A stretch of 15,523 nucleotides of DNA, taken from positions 1-15,523 of the forward strand of contig SKFV01000210.1 of NCBI GenBank assembly GCA_007117785.1, read 5' to 3'. The position numbers were made by a program, and so were the translations under genes. Below the pieces are notes generated by a model, which saw only the letters and a program-made list of their open reading frames with translations, did no database searches and had not been told where the DNA came from. Below, piece by piece: positions 1 through 12,649 of this stretch (positions are counted from its first letter, which is position 1; every line of letters starts with the position of its first letter). This stretch comes from Pseudomonas sp. (lineage in GTDB: Bacteria > Pseudomonadota > Gammaproteobacteria > Pseudomonadales > Pseudomonadaceae).

Positions 1-123
1 GACAACGTCAAGCTGGTTGTCACCCTGATCGCTCCGATCGCCATGGAAGATGGTCTGCGCTTCGCGATTCGCGAAGGTGGCCGTACCGTTGGTGCCGGCG
101 TGGTTGCCAAGATCATCGAGTAA
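1..123 (+). CDS. tuf: Elongation factor Tu, 3' end (partial)
   Basis: The window opens inside this gene: frame 1 reads 40 codons and stops at TAA (121-123), followed at once by a second in-frame TAA (124-126). The residues are the C-terminal beta-barrel end of EF-Tu, with LVVTLIAPIAMEDGLRFAIR and then REGGRTVGAGVVAKIIE, which is nearly invariant in bacteria. EF-Tu carries aminoacyl-tRNA to the ribosomal A site as a GTP complex; this part belongs to domain 3, which contacts the tRNA and EF-Ts. It lies upstream of tRNA-Trp and secE, the position of tufB in gamma-proteobacteria. A second tuf begins at 15376, but the two visible parts do not overlap, so their identity cannot be compared here. Confidence 0.97.
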   Translation, partial: DNVKLVVTLIAPIAMEDGLRFAIREGGRTVGAGVVAKIIE

Positions 124-129
124 TAAGGT

Positions 130-158
130 TTGATCTTGACTGATCGAGCCGGTAGAAT
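130..158 (+). promoter_or_regulatory. Candidate sigma70 promoter for tRNA-Trp-secE-nusG
   Basis: TTGATC (130-135) and TAGAAT (153-158) are separated by 17 bases and match the sigma70 -35 and -10 consensus at 4/6 and 5/6 positions. GCCCGGC follows directly, a GC-rich discriminator typical of stable-RNA promoters under stringent control. Transcription would start near 165, about 15 bases before the mature tRNA. A second -35-like TTGACT (136-141) is only 11 bases from the -10 and was not chosen. Read-through from tuf is also possible. Confidence 0.5.
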
Positions 159-171
159 GCCCGGCTCGATC
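142..171 (+). terminator. Perfect 11-bp inverted repeat after tuf, possible terminator without U-tract
   Basis: GATCGAGCCGG (142-152) is exactly complementary to CCGGCTCGATC (161-171), leaving an 8-base loop (153-160). The stem is strong enough for a terminator, but the next bases (GCGATTACA) contain no T run, so classic intrinsic termination is not supported. It may instead stabilise or process the tuf mRNA 3' end, or act with Rho. The loop contains the TAGAAT proposed as the -10 element of the tRNA-Trp promoter. Confidence 0.45.
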
Positions 172-179
172 GCGATTAC

Positions 180-255
180 AGGCCAGTAGCTCAATTGGCA
201 GAGCGGCGGTCTCCAAAACCGCAGGTTGGGGGTTCGATTCCCTCCTGGCCTGCCA
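180..255 (+). tRNA. tRNA-Trp (anticodon CCA)
   Basis: A full 76-base cloverleaf can be folded. The acceptor arm AGGCCAG (180-186) pairs with CTGGCCT (245-251), followed by discriminator G252 and an encoded CCA (253-255). The D arm has GCTC/GAGC. The anticodon stem GCGGT (206-210) pairs with ACCGC (218-222) around loop CTCCAAA, giving anticodon CCA at 213-215, which reads UGG (Trp). The T arm has stem 228-232/240-244 around loop TTCGATT. It sits 37 bases before secE, a position conserved in gamma-proteobacteria, and is probably cut from a tRNA-secE-nusG precursor. Confidence 0.98.
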
Positions 256-292
256 GATTTTTCTGGCATAGCTAAACAGGACTGGATGATTC

Positions 293-661
293 ATGAGTAC
301 GAAGGCTGAAAACCACGATAGTCGCTTGGATTCCATCAAGTGGATATTGGTCACTGCTCTTGTAGTCGTCGGCGTTGTTGGTAACTACCTGTATTCCAGC
401 GAGCCCGTCCTGTATCGCGCTATTGTCCTGATTGTTCTTGGCGCTATTGCAGGTTTTGTTGCACTGCAGACTGGCAAGGGCAAGTCGTTCTGGGCATTGC
501 TGAAAGAAGCGCGCATCGAGATCCGCAAAGTAGTGTGGCCGACCCGGCCGGAAACTATCCAGACAACCCTGATCGTATTGGCCGTCGTGCTGGTCATGGC
601 GTTGCTTCTTTGGGGTCTGGATACTCTCCTGGGTTGGATTATTTCTTTCTTTATTGGTTAA
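293..661 (+). CDS. secE: Preprotein translocase subunit SecE
   Basis: SecE clamps and stabilises SecY in the SecYEG channel of the inner membrane, which exports unfolded proteins with SecA and inserts membrane proteins with the ribosome. The 122 residues match the three-helix gamma-proteobacterial form (E. coli has 127). Hydrophobic segments lie at about 17-34, 40-59 and 90-119. Before the last is the conserved amphipathic stretch EARIEIRKVVWPTRPET (72-88), whose VVWPTR core is the family signature. The ATG at 293 follows AGGA (278-281). The gene ends 9 bases before nusG, so the two are surely cotranscribed, probably with tRNA-Trp upstream. Location between tRNA-Trp and nusG is the usual one. 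Confidence 0.97.
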   Translation: MSTKAENHDSRLDSIKWILVTALVVVGVVGNYLYSSEPVLYRAIVLIVLGAIAGFVALQTGKGKSFWALLKEARIEIRKVVWPTRPETIQTTLIVLAVVLVMALLLWGLDTLLGWIISFFIG

Positions 662-670
662 AGGTGCTCC

Positions 671-1204
671 GTGGCTAAGCGTTGGTACGTTGTACATGCC
701 TATTCGGGTTACGAAAAGCATGTCATGCGCGCTCTTCATGAGCGTGTGAAGCTTGCCGGCATGGAGGATCTGTTCGGCGAAATTCTGGTGCCCACTGAAG
801 AAGTGGTGGAAATGCGTAATGGCCAGAAGCGCAAGAGCGAGCGTAAATTCTTTCCCGGCTATGTGCTGGTTCAGATGGATATGACAGAAGCGTCCTGGCA
901 TTTGGTCAAGGATACTTCTCGGGTGCTTGGTTTTATTGGCGGCACTGCCGACAAGCCGGCACCGATCAGTGACAAAGAAGCGGATATCATTCTGCGCCGG
1001 GTTGCTGATGGTACTGACAAGCCGCGGCCGAAAACCTTGTTCGAGCCGGGTGAAGTGGTACGCGTTACCGATGGGCCTTTTGCTGACTTCAATGGCGTCG
1101 TCGAGGAAGTGAACTATGAGAAGAGCCGTGTTCAGGTGGCTGTTCTCATTTTTGGCCGCCCCACACCTGTGGAGCTCGAATTCAGCCAGGTAGAAAAAGG
1201 CTGA
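671..1204 (+). CDS. nusG: Transcription termination/antitermination factor NusG
   Basis: NusG binds the RNA polymerase clamp helices to suppress pausing and uses its C-terminal domain to recruit Rho or ribosomal protein S10. The 177-residue protein (E. coli 181) shows the NGN domain at about 1-115, beginning KRWYVVHAYSGYE and containing KFFPGYVLVQM (59-69). A KOW domain follows from about 125 (EPGEVVRVTDGPFADFNG). Phe161 in IFGR aligns with E. coli Phe165, which contacts S10 and Rho. The start is GTG at 671, chosen because AAGG (661-664) lies 6 bases upstream and overlaps the secE stop, and because the protein then begins MAKRWY. The polymerase subunits NusG binds are encoded 2.6 kb downstream. 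A clear terminator follows the gene. Confidence 0.98.
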   Translation: MAKRWYVVHAYSGYEKHVMRALHERVKLAGMEDLFGEILVPTEEVVEMRNGQKRKSERKFFPGYVLVQMDMTEASWHLVKDTSRVLGFIGGTADKPAPISDKEADIILRRVADGTDKPRPKTLFEPGEVVRVTDGPFADFNGVVEEVNYEKSRVQVAVLIFGRPTPVELEFSQVEKG

Positions 1205-1221
1205 GCTCAACCGATCCCCTG

Positions 1222-1260
1222 AACCCTGCAGTGCTTTCGAGCGGTGCGGGGTTTTGTTGT
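1222..1260 (+). terminator. Intrinsic terminator after nusG
   Basis: AACCCTGCA (1222-1230) pairs with TGCGGGGTT (1245-1253) with one U-G wobble. The stem can extend inward (GTGCT with AGCGG, imperfect) to a TTCG loop (1236-1239). The T-rich tract TTTTGTTGT (1252-1260) overlaps the 3' arm and completes a rho-independent signal. It separates secE-nusG from the rplKA operon, as in E. coli. Confidence 0.85.
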
Positions 1261-1282
1261 CAGTGGGAATTATAGCTAAACC
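1254..1282 (+). promoter_or_regulatory. Possible weak promoter for rplK-rplA
   Basis: A promoter is expected here because a terminator ends the upstream unit and an operator-like leader follows. The sequence just after the terminator is AT-rich (GGAATTATAGCTAAA, 1266-1280), but no clean hexamer pair is visible. TTGTTG (1254-1259) with TAAACC (1277-1282) has a 17-base spacing but a poor -10. TATAGC (1271-1276) is a better -10 without a good -35. The region is plausible; the exact elements are uncertain. Confidence 0.25.
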
Positions 1283-1310
1283 GGGGAGCCGCGTAGCGGC
1301 GTTTGCACCC
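1283..1310 (+). promoter_or_regulatory. Candidate L1-binding operator in the rplK leader
   Basis: GCCGC (1288-1292) pairs with GCGGC (1296-1300) around GTA. A lower helix can form between GGG (1283-1285) and CCC (1308-1310), leaving an asymmetric internal loop that contains GTTTGCA on the 3' side. Two short helices joined by such a loop is the known L1 recognition motif, shared by 23S rRNA and the L11-operon mRNA leader. It sits just before the rplK Shine-Dalgarno (GGAG, 1314-1317). Bound L1 would block translation of rplK and, by coupling, rplA. The regulation is inferred from the family; only the fold is seen. Confidence 0.6.
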
Positions 1311-1324
1311 ATTGGAGAGTACTC

Positions 1325-1756
1325 ATGGCGAAGAAGATTCAGGCTTATATCAAGCTGCAAGTCAAGGCCGGCCAGGCCAACCCAAGTCCACCGGTAGGTC
1401 CGGCGCTGGGTCAACATGGCGTAAACATCATGGAGTTCTGCAAGGCGTTCAACGCCAAGACCCAAGGCCTTGAGCCGGGTCTGCCGACACCCGTGGTTAT
1501 TACCGTATACGCTGACCGCAGCTTTACCTTTGAAACCAAGAGCCCGCCGGCCGCCGTTCTGCTGCTGAAAGCTGCGGGCCTGAAGAGTGGCTCGGCCCGC
1601 CCCAACAGCCAGAAAGTTGGCACCGTAACCCGTGCCCAACTGGAAGAAATCGTGCAGACCAAGCAGGCGGATCTTACCGCTGCTGATATGGATGCTGCCG
1701 TACGTACCATCGCTGGCTCCGCGCGCAGCATGGGTCTGAACGTGGAGGGTGTGTAA
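1325..1756 (+). CDS. rplK: 50S ribosomal protein L11
   Basis: L11 binds the GTPase-associated region of 23S rRNA (helices 43-44), helps EF-G and EF-Tu function and is required for RelA activation by uncharged tRNA. At 143 residues it has the usual length. The N-terminal domain starts AKKIQAYIKLQVKAGQANPSPPVGPALGQHG, with the proline-rich PSPPVGPALGQHG (20-32) that binds thiostrepton-type antibiotics in the family. The C-terminal rRNA-binding domain begins near residue 73 and contains KSGSARPNSQKVGTVT. The N-terminal AKK resembles the segment methylated by PrmA in E. coli. The ATG at 1325 follows GGAG (1314-1317). The stop TAA directly abuts the rplA ATG with no spacer, so the two are tightly coupled in translation. 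Confidence 0.98.
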   Translation: MAKKIQAYIKLQVKAGQANPSPPVGPALGQHGVNIMEFCKAFNAKTQGLEPGLPTPVVITVYADRSFTFETKSPPAAVLLLKAAGLKSGSARPNSQKVGTVTRAQLEEIVQTKQADLTAADMDAAVRTIAGSARSMGLNVEGV

Positions 1757-2452
1757 ATGGCTAAGCTGAGCAAGCGTCAAAAGGCGATCAATGAGAAAGT
1801 TACGCCGAACAAGGCCTACAGCTTTGAAGAAGCGGCCACTCTGCTGGCTGAAGTATCCAGCGTCAAGTTCACCGAATCCTTTGACGTAGCCGTCAACCTG
1901 GGTGTTGATCCGCGTAAATCTGACCAGGTTGTGCGTGGCGCTACCCTGCTGCCGCATGGCACGGGCAAGACTGTCCGCGTTGCAGTATTCACTCAGGGTG
2001 CCAACGCAGAAGCTGCGCTGGCCGCCGGTGCTGACAAGGTCGGCATGGATGACCTGGCTGCTGAAATGAAAGCCGGTGACCTCAACTATGACGTGGTAAT
2101 CGCTTCTCCGGATGCCATGCGCGTTGTGGGCCAACTGGGTCAGCTGCTGGGTCCTCGTGGCCTGATGCCGAACCCGAAAGTTGGTACTGTTGCCGCTGAC
2201 GTAGGCACTGCCGTGAAAAACGCCAAGGCTGGTCAGGTCCGCTACCGTACCGACAAGAACGGCATCATTCATTGCTCCGTAGGCAAGGTAGGTTTCGAGC
2301 CAGCCAAGCTGAAGGAAAATGTTGAAGCCCTGCTGGCCGACCTGAAAAAGGCCAAGCCGTCCACGTCCAAGGGTGTATTCCTGCAGGGCGTTGCCCTCAG
2401 CACCACCATGGGTCCGGGCGTCAAGATCGACCAGGCTTCGCTGGATATCTAA
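1757..2452 (+). CDS. rplA: 50S ribosomal protein L1, operon autorepressor
   Basis: L1 forms the mobile L1 stalk that guides deacylated tRNA out of the E site, and in bacteria it represses its own operon by binding the rplK leader. The 231-residue protein (E. coli 234) carries the L1 signature GPRGLMPNPKVGTV (132-145) in domain II. Domain I is formed by the N- and C-terminal parts, including the start AKLSKRQKAI and the ending STTMGPGVKIDQ. The ATG at 1757 immediately follows the rplK stop, so translation probably depends on ribosomes finishing rplK. The stop is followed after 7 bases by a very stable hairpin and then the L10 leader. Confidence 0.98.
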   Translation: MAKLSKRQKAINEKVTPNKAYSFEEAATLLAEVSSVKFTESFDVAVNLGVDPRKSDQVVRGATLLPHGTGKTVRVAVFTQGANAEAALAAGADKVGMDDLAAEMKAGDLNYDVVIASPDAMRVVGQLGQLLGPRGLMPNPKVGTVAADVGTAVKNAKAGQVRYRTDKNGIIHCSVGKVGFEPAKLKENVEALLADLKKAKPSTSKGVFLQGVALSTTMGPGVKIDQASLDI

Positions 2453-2459
2453 GAATTCC

Positions 2460-2479
2460 GGCGCACCTTCGGGTGCGCC
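2460..2479 (+). repeat. UUCG-capped hairpin between rplA and the L10 leader
   Basis: GGCGCACC (2460-2467) pairs perfectly with GGTGCGCC (2472-2479) around TTCG, giving the extra-stable C(UUCG)G tetraloop. No T run follows (AAACCGATT), so it is not a normal intrinsic terminator. It more likely protects the rplKA mRNA 3' end or marks a processing point before the rplJ leader. Confidence 0.6.
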
Positions 2480-2480
2480 A

Positions 2481-2647
2481 AACCGATTGGGGTCCCTGTT
2501 CTGCGGGGGCTATCCAAGACCGTAGGCGGCGCAAGCCTTAAACCAACAGCCTACGCAGATGGTGCTCCCGATTCAGTACAGGCTGGATCAGACACCAAAA
2601 CATGCCATCCGTAAGGATGGTCAATGGTAAATCCAGGAGTGAAACCC
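2481..2647 (+). ncRNA. L10 leader: structured rplJ 5' region, probable L10-L7/L12 binding site
   Basis: The 195-base gap before rplJ is occupied by a folded leader. CGTAGGC (2521-2527) pairs with GCCTACG (2549-2555), enclosing a small GGC-GCAA-GCC hairpin (2528-2537) and an unpaired AAACCAACA strand, the kind of bulged helix that L10 recognises. Further on, CCATCC (2605-2610) pairs with GGATGG (2615-2620) around GTAA, 14 bases before the rplJ Shine-Dalgarno AGGAG (2635-2639). In E. coli the L10(L12)4 complex binds this leader and blocks rplJ translation, and the Rfam L10_leader family describes it widely. The boundaries given are approximate. Binding is inferred from position and fold. Confidence 0.7.
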
Positions 2648-3148
2648 GTGGCAATTAAGCTCGAAGACAAAAAGGCCATCGTCGCTGAAGTCAACGAAGC
2701 TGCTAAAGGTGCGCTGTCTGCCGTTGTGGTTGATGCCCGCGGTGTAAGCGTTGCTGCCATGACCGGGCTGCGCAAAGAAGCACGCGAAGCTGGTGTTTAC
2801 GTACGTGTTGTACGTAATACCCTGCTGCGCCGTGCTATTGAAGGTACGGATTACACCTGCCTTCAGGAAACCTTTGTCGGTCCTACCCTGATTGCTTTCT
2901 CCAATGAACATCCGGGCGCTGCCGCTCGCCTGTTCAAGGAGTTTGCCAAGGGTCAGGACAAGTTCGAGATCAAGGCGGCTGCCTTTGAAGGCAACTTTAT
3001 TGCAGCTAACGACATCGATCGACTGGCTACGCTGCCGACTTACGATGAGGCTATCAGCCAGCTGATGAGCGTTATTCAGGGCGCAACCAGCAAGTTCGTT
3101 CGTACTTTGGCCGCAGTCCGCGATCAGAAGGAAGCCGAAGCAGCCTGA
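2648..3148 (+). CDS. rplJ: 50S ribosomal protein L10
   Basis: L10 is the base of the ribosomal stalk: its N-terminal domain binds 23S rRNA beside L11 and its C-terminal helix carries L7/L12 dimers. I choose GTG at 2648, giving 166 residues (MAIKLEDKKAIVAEV), because AGGAG (2635-2639) lies 8 bases upstream. An in-frame ATG at 2624 would add eight residues encoded across that Shine-Dalgarno and is unlikely. The core motif VVRNTLLRRAI (residues 54-64) and VGPTLIAF (78-85) are typical. The last about 30 residues form the stalk-binding helix. Tandem stops TGA-TAA lie in the loop of a hairpin at 3140-3160. rplL follows after 80 bases; L10 with L7/L12 represses this operon in relatives. Confidence 0.96.
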   Translation: MAIKLEDKKAIVAEVNEAAKGALSAVVVDARGVSVAAMTGLRKEAREAGVYVRVVRNTLLRRAIEGTDYTCLQETFVGPTLIAFSNEHPGAAARLFKEFAKGQDKFEIKAAAFEGNFIAANDIDRLATLPTYDEAISQLMSVIQGATSKFVRTLAAVRDQKEAEAA

Positions 3149-3160
3149 TAACAGGTCTGC
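3140..3160 (+). repeat. Hairpin over the rplJ stop codons
   Basis: GCAGCCTG (3140-3147) pairs with CAGG-T-CTGC (3152-3160), with one bulged T. The four-base loop ATAA carries the end of TGA and the second stop TAA. It could slow RNA decay or couple termination on rplJ to rplL, whose product is needed in four to six copies per L10. The role is inference. Confidence 0.4.
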
Positions 3161-3228
3161 CTTTGCTTGCTTACACGCTATTAATGAAGATGGCCTGAGG
3201 GCTGTCCCCAATACAGGAATCTAGAGTC

Positions 3229-3597
3229 ATGGCTCTGACCAACGAAGATATCATCAATGCAGTTTCCGACATGTCTGTTATGCAGGTTGTTGAACTGATT
3301 TCAGCTATGGAAGAGAAGTTCGGTGTTTCTGCCGCTGCTGCTGCAGCTGCTGGCCCCGCTGCCGGTCCTGCTGCCGCTGAAGAGCAAACCGAATTCAACG
3401 TCATCCTCGCCGAAACTGGCGACAAGAAAGTCAACGTGATCAAAGCTGTTCGCGAACTGACTGGCCTGGGCCTGAAAGAAGCCAAGGCTATGGTTGACGG
3501 CGCTCCGGCTACCATCAAGGAAGGCGTTTCCAAGGATGAAGCTGAAGCAGCCCAGAAGACCCTGGAAGAAGCAGGCGCCAAGGTTGAGCTCAAGTAA
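3229..3597 (+). CDS. rplL: 50S ribosomal protein L7/L12
   Basis: L7/L12 is the only multicopy ribosomal protein; its dimers hang on L10 and recruit and stimulate the GTPase factors EF-Tu, EF-G, IF2 and RF3. The 122-residue protein shows an N-terminal dimerisation domain (about 1-34, ALTNEDIINAVSDMSVMQVVELISAMEEKF in two pieces). A flexible Ala/Pro/Gly hinge follows (35-50) and then the compact C-terminal factor-binding domain (53-122) with VNVIKAVRELTGLGLKEAK. The hinge is written almost entirely with GCT and GCC codons, giving a short low-complexity DNA run. The ATG at 3229 follows AGGAA (3215-3219). A strong terminator-like attenuator follows and should keep rplL in excess over rpoB. Confidence 0.98.
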   Translation: MALTNEDIINAVSDMSVMQVVELISAMEEKFGVSAAAAAAAGPAAGPAAAEEQTEFNVILAETGDKKVNVIKAVRELTGLGLKEAKAMVDGAPATIKEGVSKDEAEAAQKTLEEAGAKVELK

Positions 3598-3643
3598 TTT
3601 GAGTGATCTTGCGCTGACAGTCTGCGCTGCGGTGTAGATTGAT

Positions 3644-3674
3644 GGCTGGTGGCCGATGCGCCACCGGCCTTTTT
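3644..3674 (+). terminator. Attenuator / partial terminator between rplL and rpoB
   Basis: GGCTGGTGGC (3644-3653) pairs with GCCACCGGCC (3660-3669) with one U-G wobble around a six-base loop, and TTTTT (3670-3674) follows directly. This is a textbook rho-independent terminator. Since rpoB has no clear promoter of its own downstream, it probably acts as a partial terminator, as known for the E. coli rplL-rpoB gap, giving several ribosomal protein transcripts per polymerase transcript. Confidence 0.85.
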
Positions 3675-3678
3675 CCGT

Positions 3679-3771
3679 TGTTGCAGGCATGGCCTGCGCA
3701 ACAGCACCCCGCGGGGTGAGCAAACCGGAAGGGTTTGCACGCATTTTCAGGTTTGTCTGATCAGGCAAACC
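3679..3771 (+). repeat. Cluster of four inverted repeats upstream of rpoB
   Basis: Four hairpins follow the attenuator. The first is TGTTGCAGGC (3679-3688) with GCCTG/CAACA (3692-3703, two-base bulge). The second is the perfect palindrome CACCCCGCGGGGTG (3705-3718). The third is GCAAACC (3720-3726) with GGTTTGC (3732-3738). The fourth is GGTTTG (3750-3755) with CAAACC (3766-3771), closed by CTGA/TCAG. Arms of the last two are interchangeable. In E. coli this gap holds an RNase III processing site; the same role is possible here. The rest of the gap (3772-3803) holds the rpoB ribosome binding region with GGGGA (3793-3797). Confidence 0.6.
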
Positions 3772-3803
3772 AATCAAGCAGGTGACCAAGCTGGGGAACG
3801 CTG

Positions 3804-7874
<4,071 letters not shown>

Positions 7875-7885
7875 GCATTGCCCAC

Positions 7886-7915
7886 GTCTCGGGCGGCACG
7901 GGCCGCCCTTGAGAC
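7886..7915 (+). repeat. Strong hairpin in the rpoB-rpoC gap
   Basis: GTCTCGGGCGGC (7886-7897) pairs with GCCGCCC (7902-7908), then, after a two-base TT bulge, GAGAC (7911-7915). The loop is ACGG. There is no T tract, so it is unlikely to terminate. It ends five bases before the rpoC Shine-Dalgarno GAGGAG (7921-7926) and fills half of the 60-base gap. It may protect the mRNA or affect rpoC initiation. Confidence 0.6.
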
Positions 7916-7934
7916 ATTGCGAGGAGTATAGGCC

Positions 7935-12134
<4,200 letters not shown>

Positions 12135-12140
12135 AAGCCT

Positions 12141-12162
12141 GCCGGGTACTGCGGTGCCCGGC
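12141..12162 (+). terminator. Hairpin after rpoC, weak terminator candidate
   Basis: GCCGGGTAC (12141-12149) pairs with GTGCCCGGC (12154-12162) with one U-G wobble around TGCG. It starts six bases after the rpoC stop, but AACTTGACG follows instead of a T run. It may define the rpoC mRNA 3' end after trimming rather than terminate by itself. The -35 of the next promoter begins four bases later. Confidence 0.45.
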
Positions 12163-12165
12163 AAC

Positions 12166-12194
12166 TTGACGTACGGGGGCGGGCTCTATAGAAT
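12166..12194 (+). promoter_or_regulatory. Sigma70 promoter of the str operon (rpsL-rpsG-fusA-tuf)
   Basis: TTGACG (12166-12171) and TAGAAT (12189-12194) are spaced by 17 bases, each matching the consensus at 5 of 6 positions. TATAGA (12187-12192) overlaps as an alternative -10. This is the clearest promoter in the window. Transcription should start near 12201, leaving a leader of about 77 bases before rpsL that contains a terminator-like hairpin. Confidence 0.8.
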
Positions 12195-12210
12195 TCTGTA
12201 CCCCTAAAAT

Positions 12211-12244
12211 TGGCGGGGCGCTATGTCCTGCCATTTTTTATTTT
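12211..12244 (+). terminator. Terminator hairpin inside the rpsL leader (attenuator candidate)
   Basis: TGGCGGG (12211-12217) pairs with CCTGCCA (12227-12233) with one G-U wobble and a nine-base loop. TTTTTTATTTT (12234-12244) follows. AAAA (12206-12209) on the 5' side can extend pairing. It has all parts of an intrinsic terminator but lies after the str promoter and before rpsL, so transcripts from that promoter must pass it. It could end rpoBC transcripts, attenuate the str operon, or both. I recall a conserved attenuator-type rpsL leader reported in Pseudomonas (Rfam rpsL_psuedo); this may be a member. Confidence 0.75.
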
Positions 12245-12277
12245 GTCTTCAAGACATTAATTTTGGAGTTTTGCTAG

Positions 12278-12649
12278 ATGGCAACAATTAACCAGCTTGT
12301 TCGCAAGCCGCGCAAGCGCGTCGCTGAAAAAAGCGACGTGCCGGCACTGCAGAACTGCCCGCAGCGTCGTGGCGTATGCACTCGCGTGTATACCACCACG
12401 CCGAAGAAGCCGAACTCGGCTCTGCGTAAAGTTTGTCGTGTCCGTTTGACCAACGGTTTCGAAGTGTCTTCGTACATCGGTGGTGAAGGTCACAACCTGC
12501 AAGAGCACAGTGTTGTGCTGATCCGTGGCGGTCGTGTAAAAGACCTTCCCGGTGTGCGCTATCACACTGTTCGCGGTTCACTGGACACCTCGGGTGTCAA
12601 AGACCGTAAGCAGGGTCGTTCGAAGTATGGCGCCAAGCGCCCCAAGTAA
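12278..12649 (+). CDS. rpsL: 30S ribosomal protein S12
   Basis: S12 sits at the decoding centre of the 30S subunit and monitors codon-anticodon pairing. The 123-residue protein is complete and strongly conserved, with TTPKKPNSALRKVCRVRLTN (40-59) and RGGRVKDLPGVRYHTVRG (83-100). Lys43 and Lys88 (counting Met), the usual sites of streptomycin-resistance changes, are both wild type. Asp89 is the residue methylthiolated by RimO in E. coli. The ATG at 12278 follows GGAG (12265-12268) with a 9-base spacer. As first gene of the str operon it is preceded by the promoter and attenuator described at 12166-12244. A 97-base spacer leads to rpsG. Confidence 0.99.
   Translation: MATINQLVRKPRKRVAEKSDVPALQNCPQRRGVCTRVYTTTPKKPNSALRKVCRVRLTNGFEVSSYIGGEGHNLQEHSVVLIRGGRVKDLPGVRYHTVRGSLDTSGVKDRKQGRSKYGAKRPK

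Noticed and set aside
136..158. TTGACT with TAGAAT as promoter for tRNA-Trp
   Set aside because: The spacing is only 11 bases; TTGATC at 130-135 gives the normal 17.
272..2272. Antisense open frame of 666 residues across secE-nusG-rplK-rplA
   Set aside because: It is in exact codon register with the four real genes, crosses the nusG terminator and has no recognisable domains. Codon bias explains its openness.
2487..2516. Possible promoter TTGGGG-18-TATCCA before rplJ
   Set aside because: Both boxes match poorly, and the bases are better explained as part of the L10 leader.
2624..2647. Upstream ATG that would lengthen L10 by eight residues
   Set aside because: The Shine-Dalgarno AGGAG (2635-2639) lies inside the extension and points to GTG at 2648, which gives the normal 166-residue protein.
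3334..3378. Low-complexity GCT/GCC run that looks like a short tandem repeat
   Set aside because: It encodes the normal Ala/Pro/Gly hinge of L7/L12.
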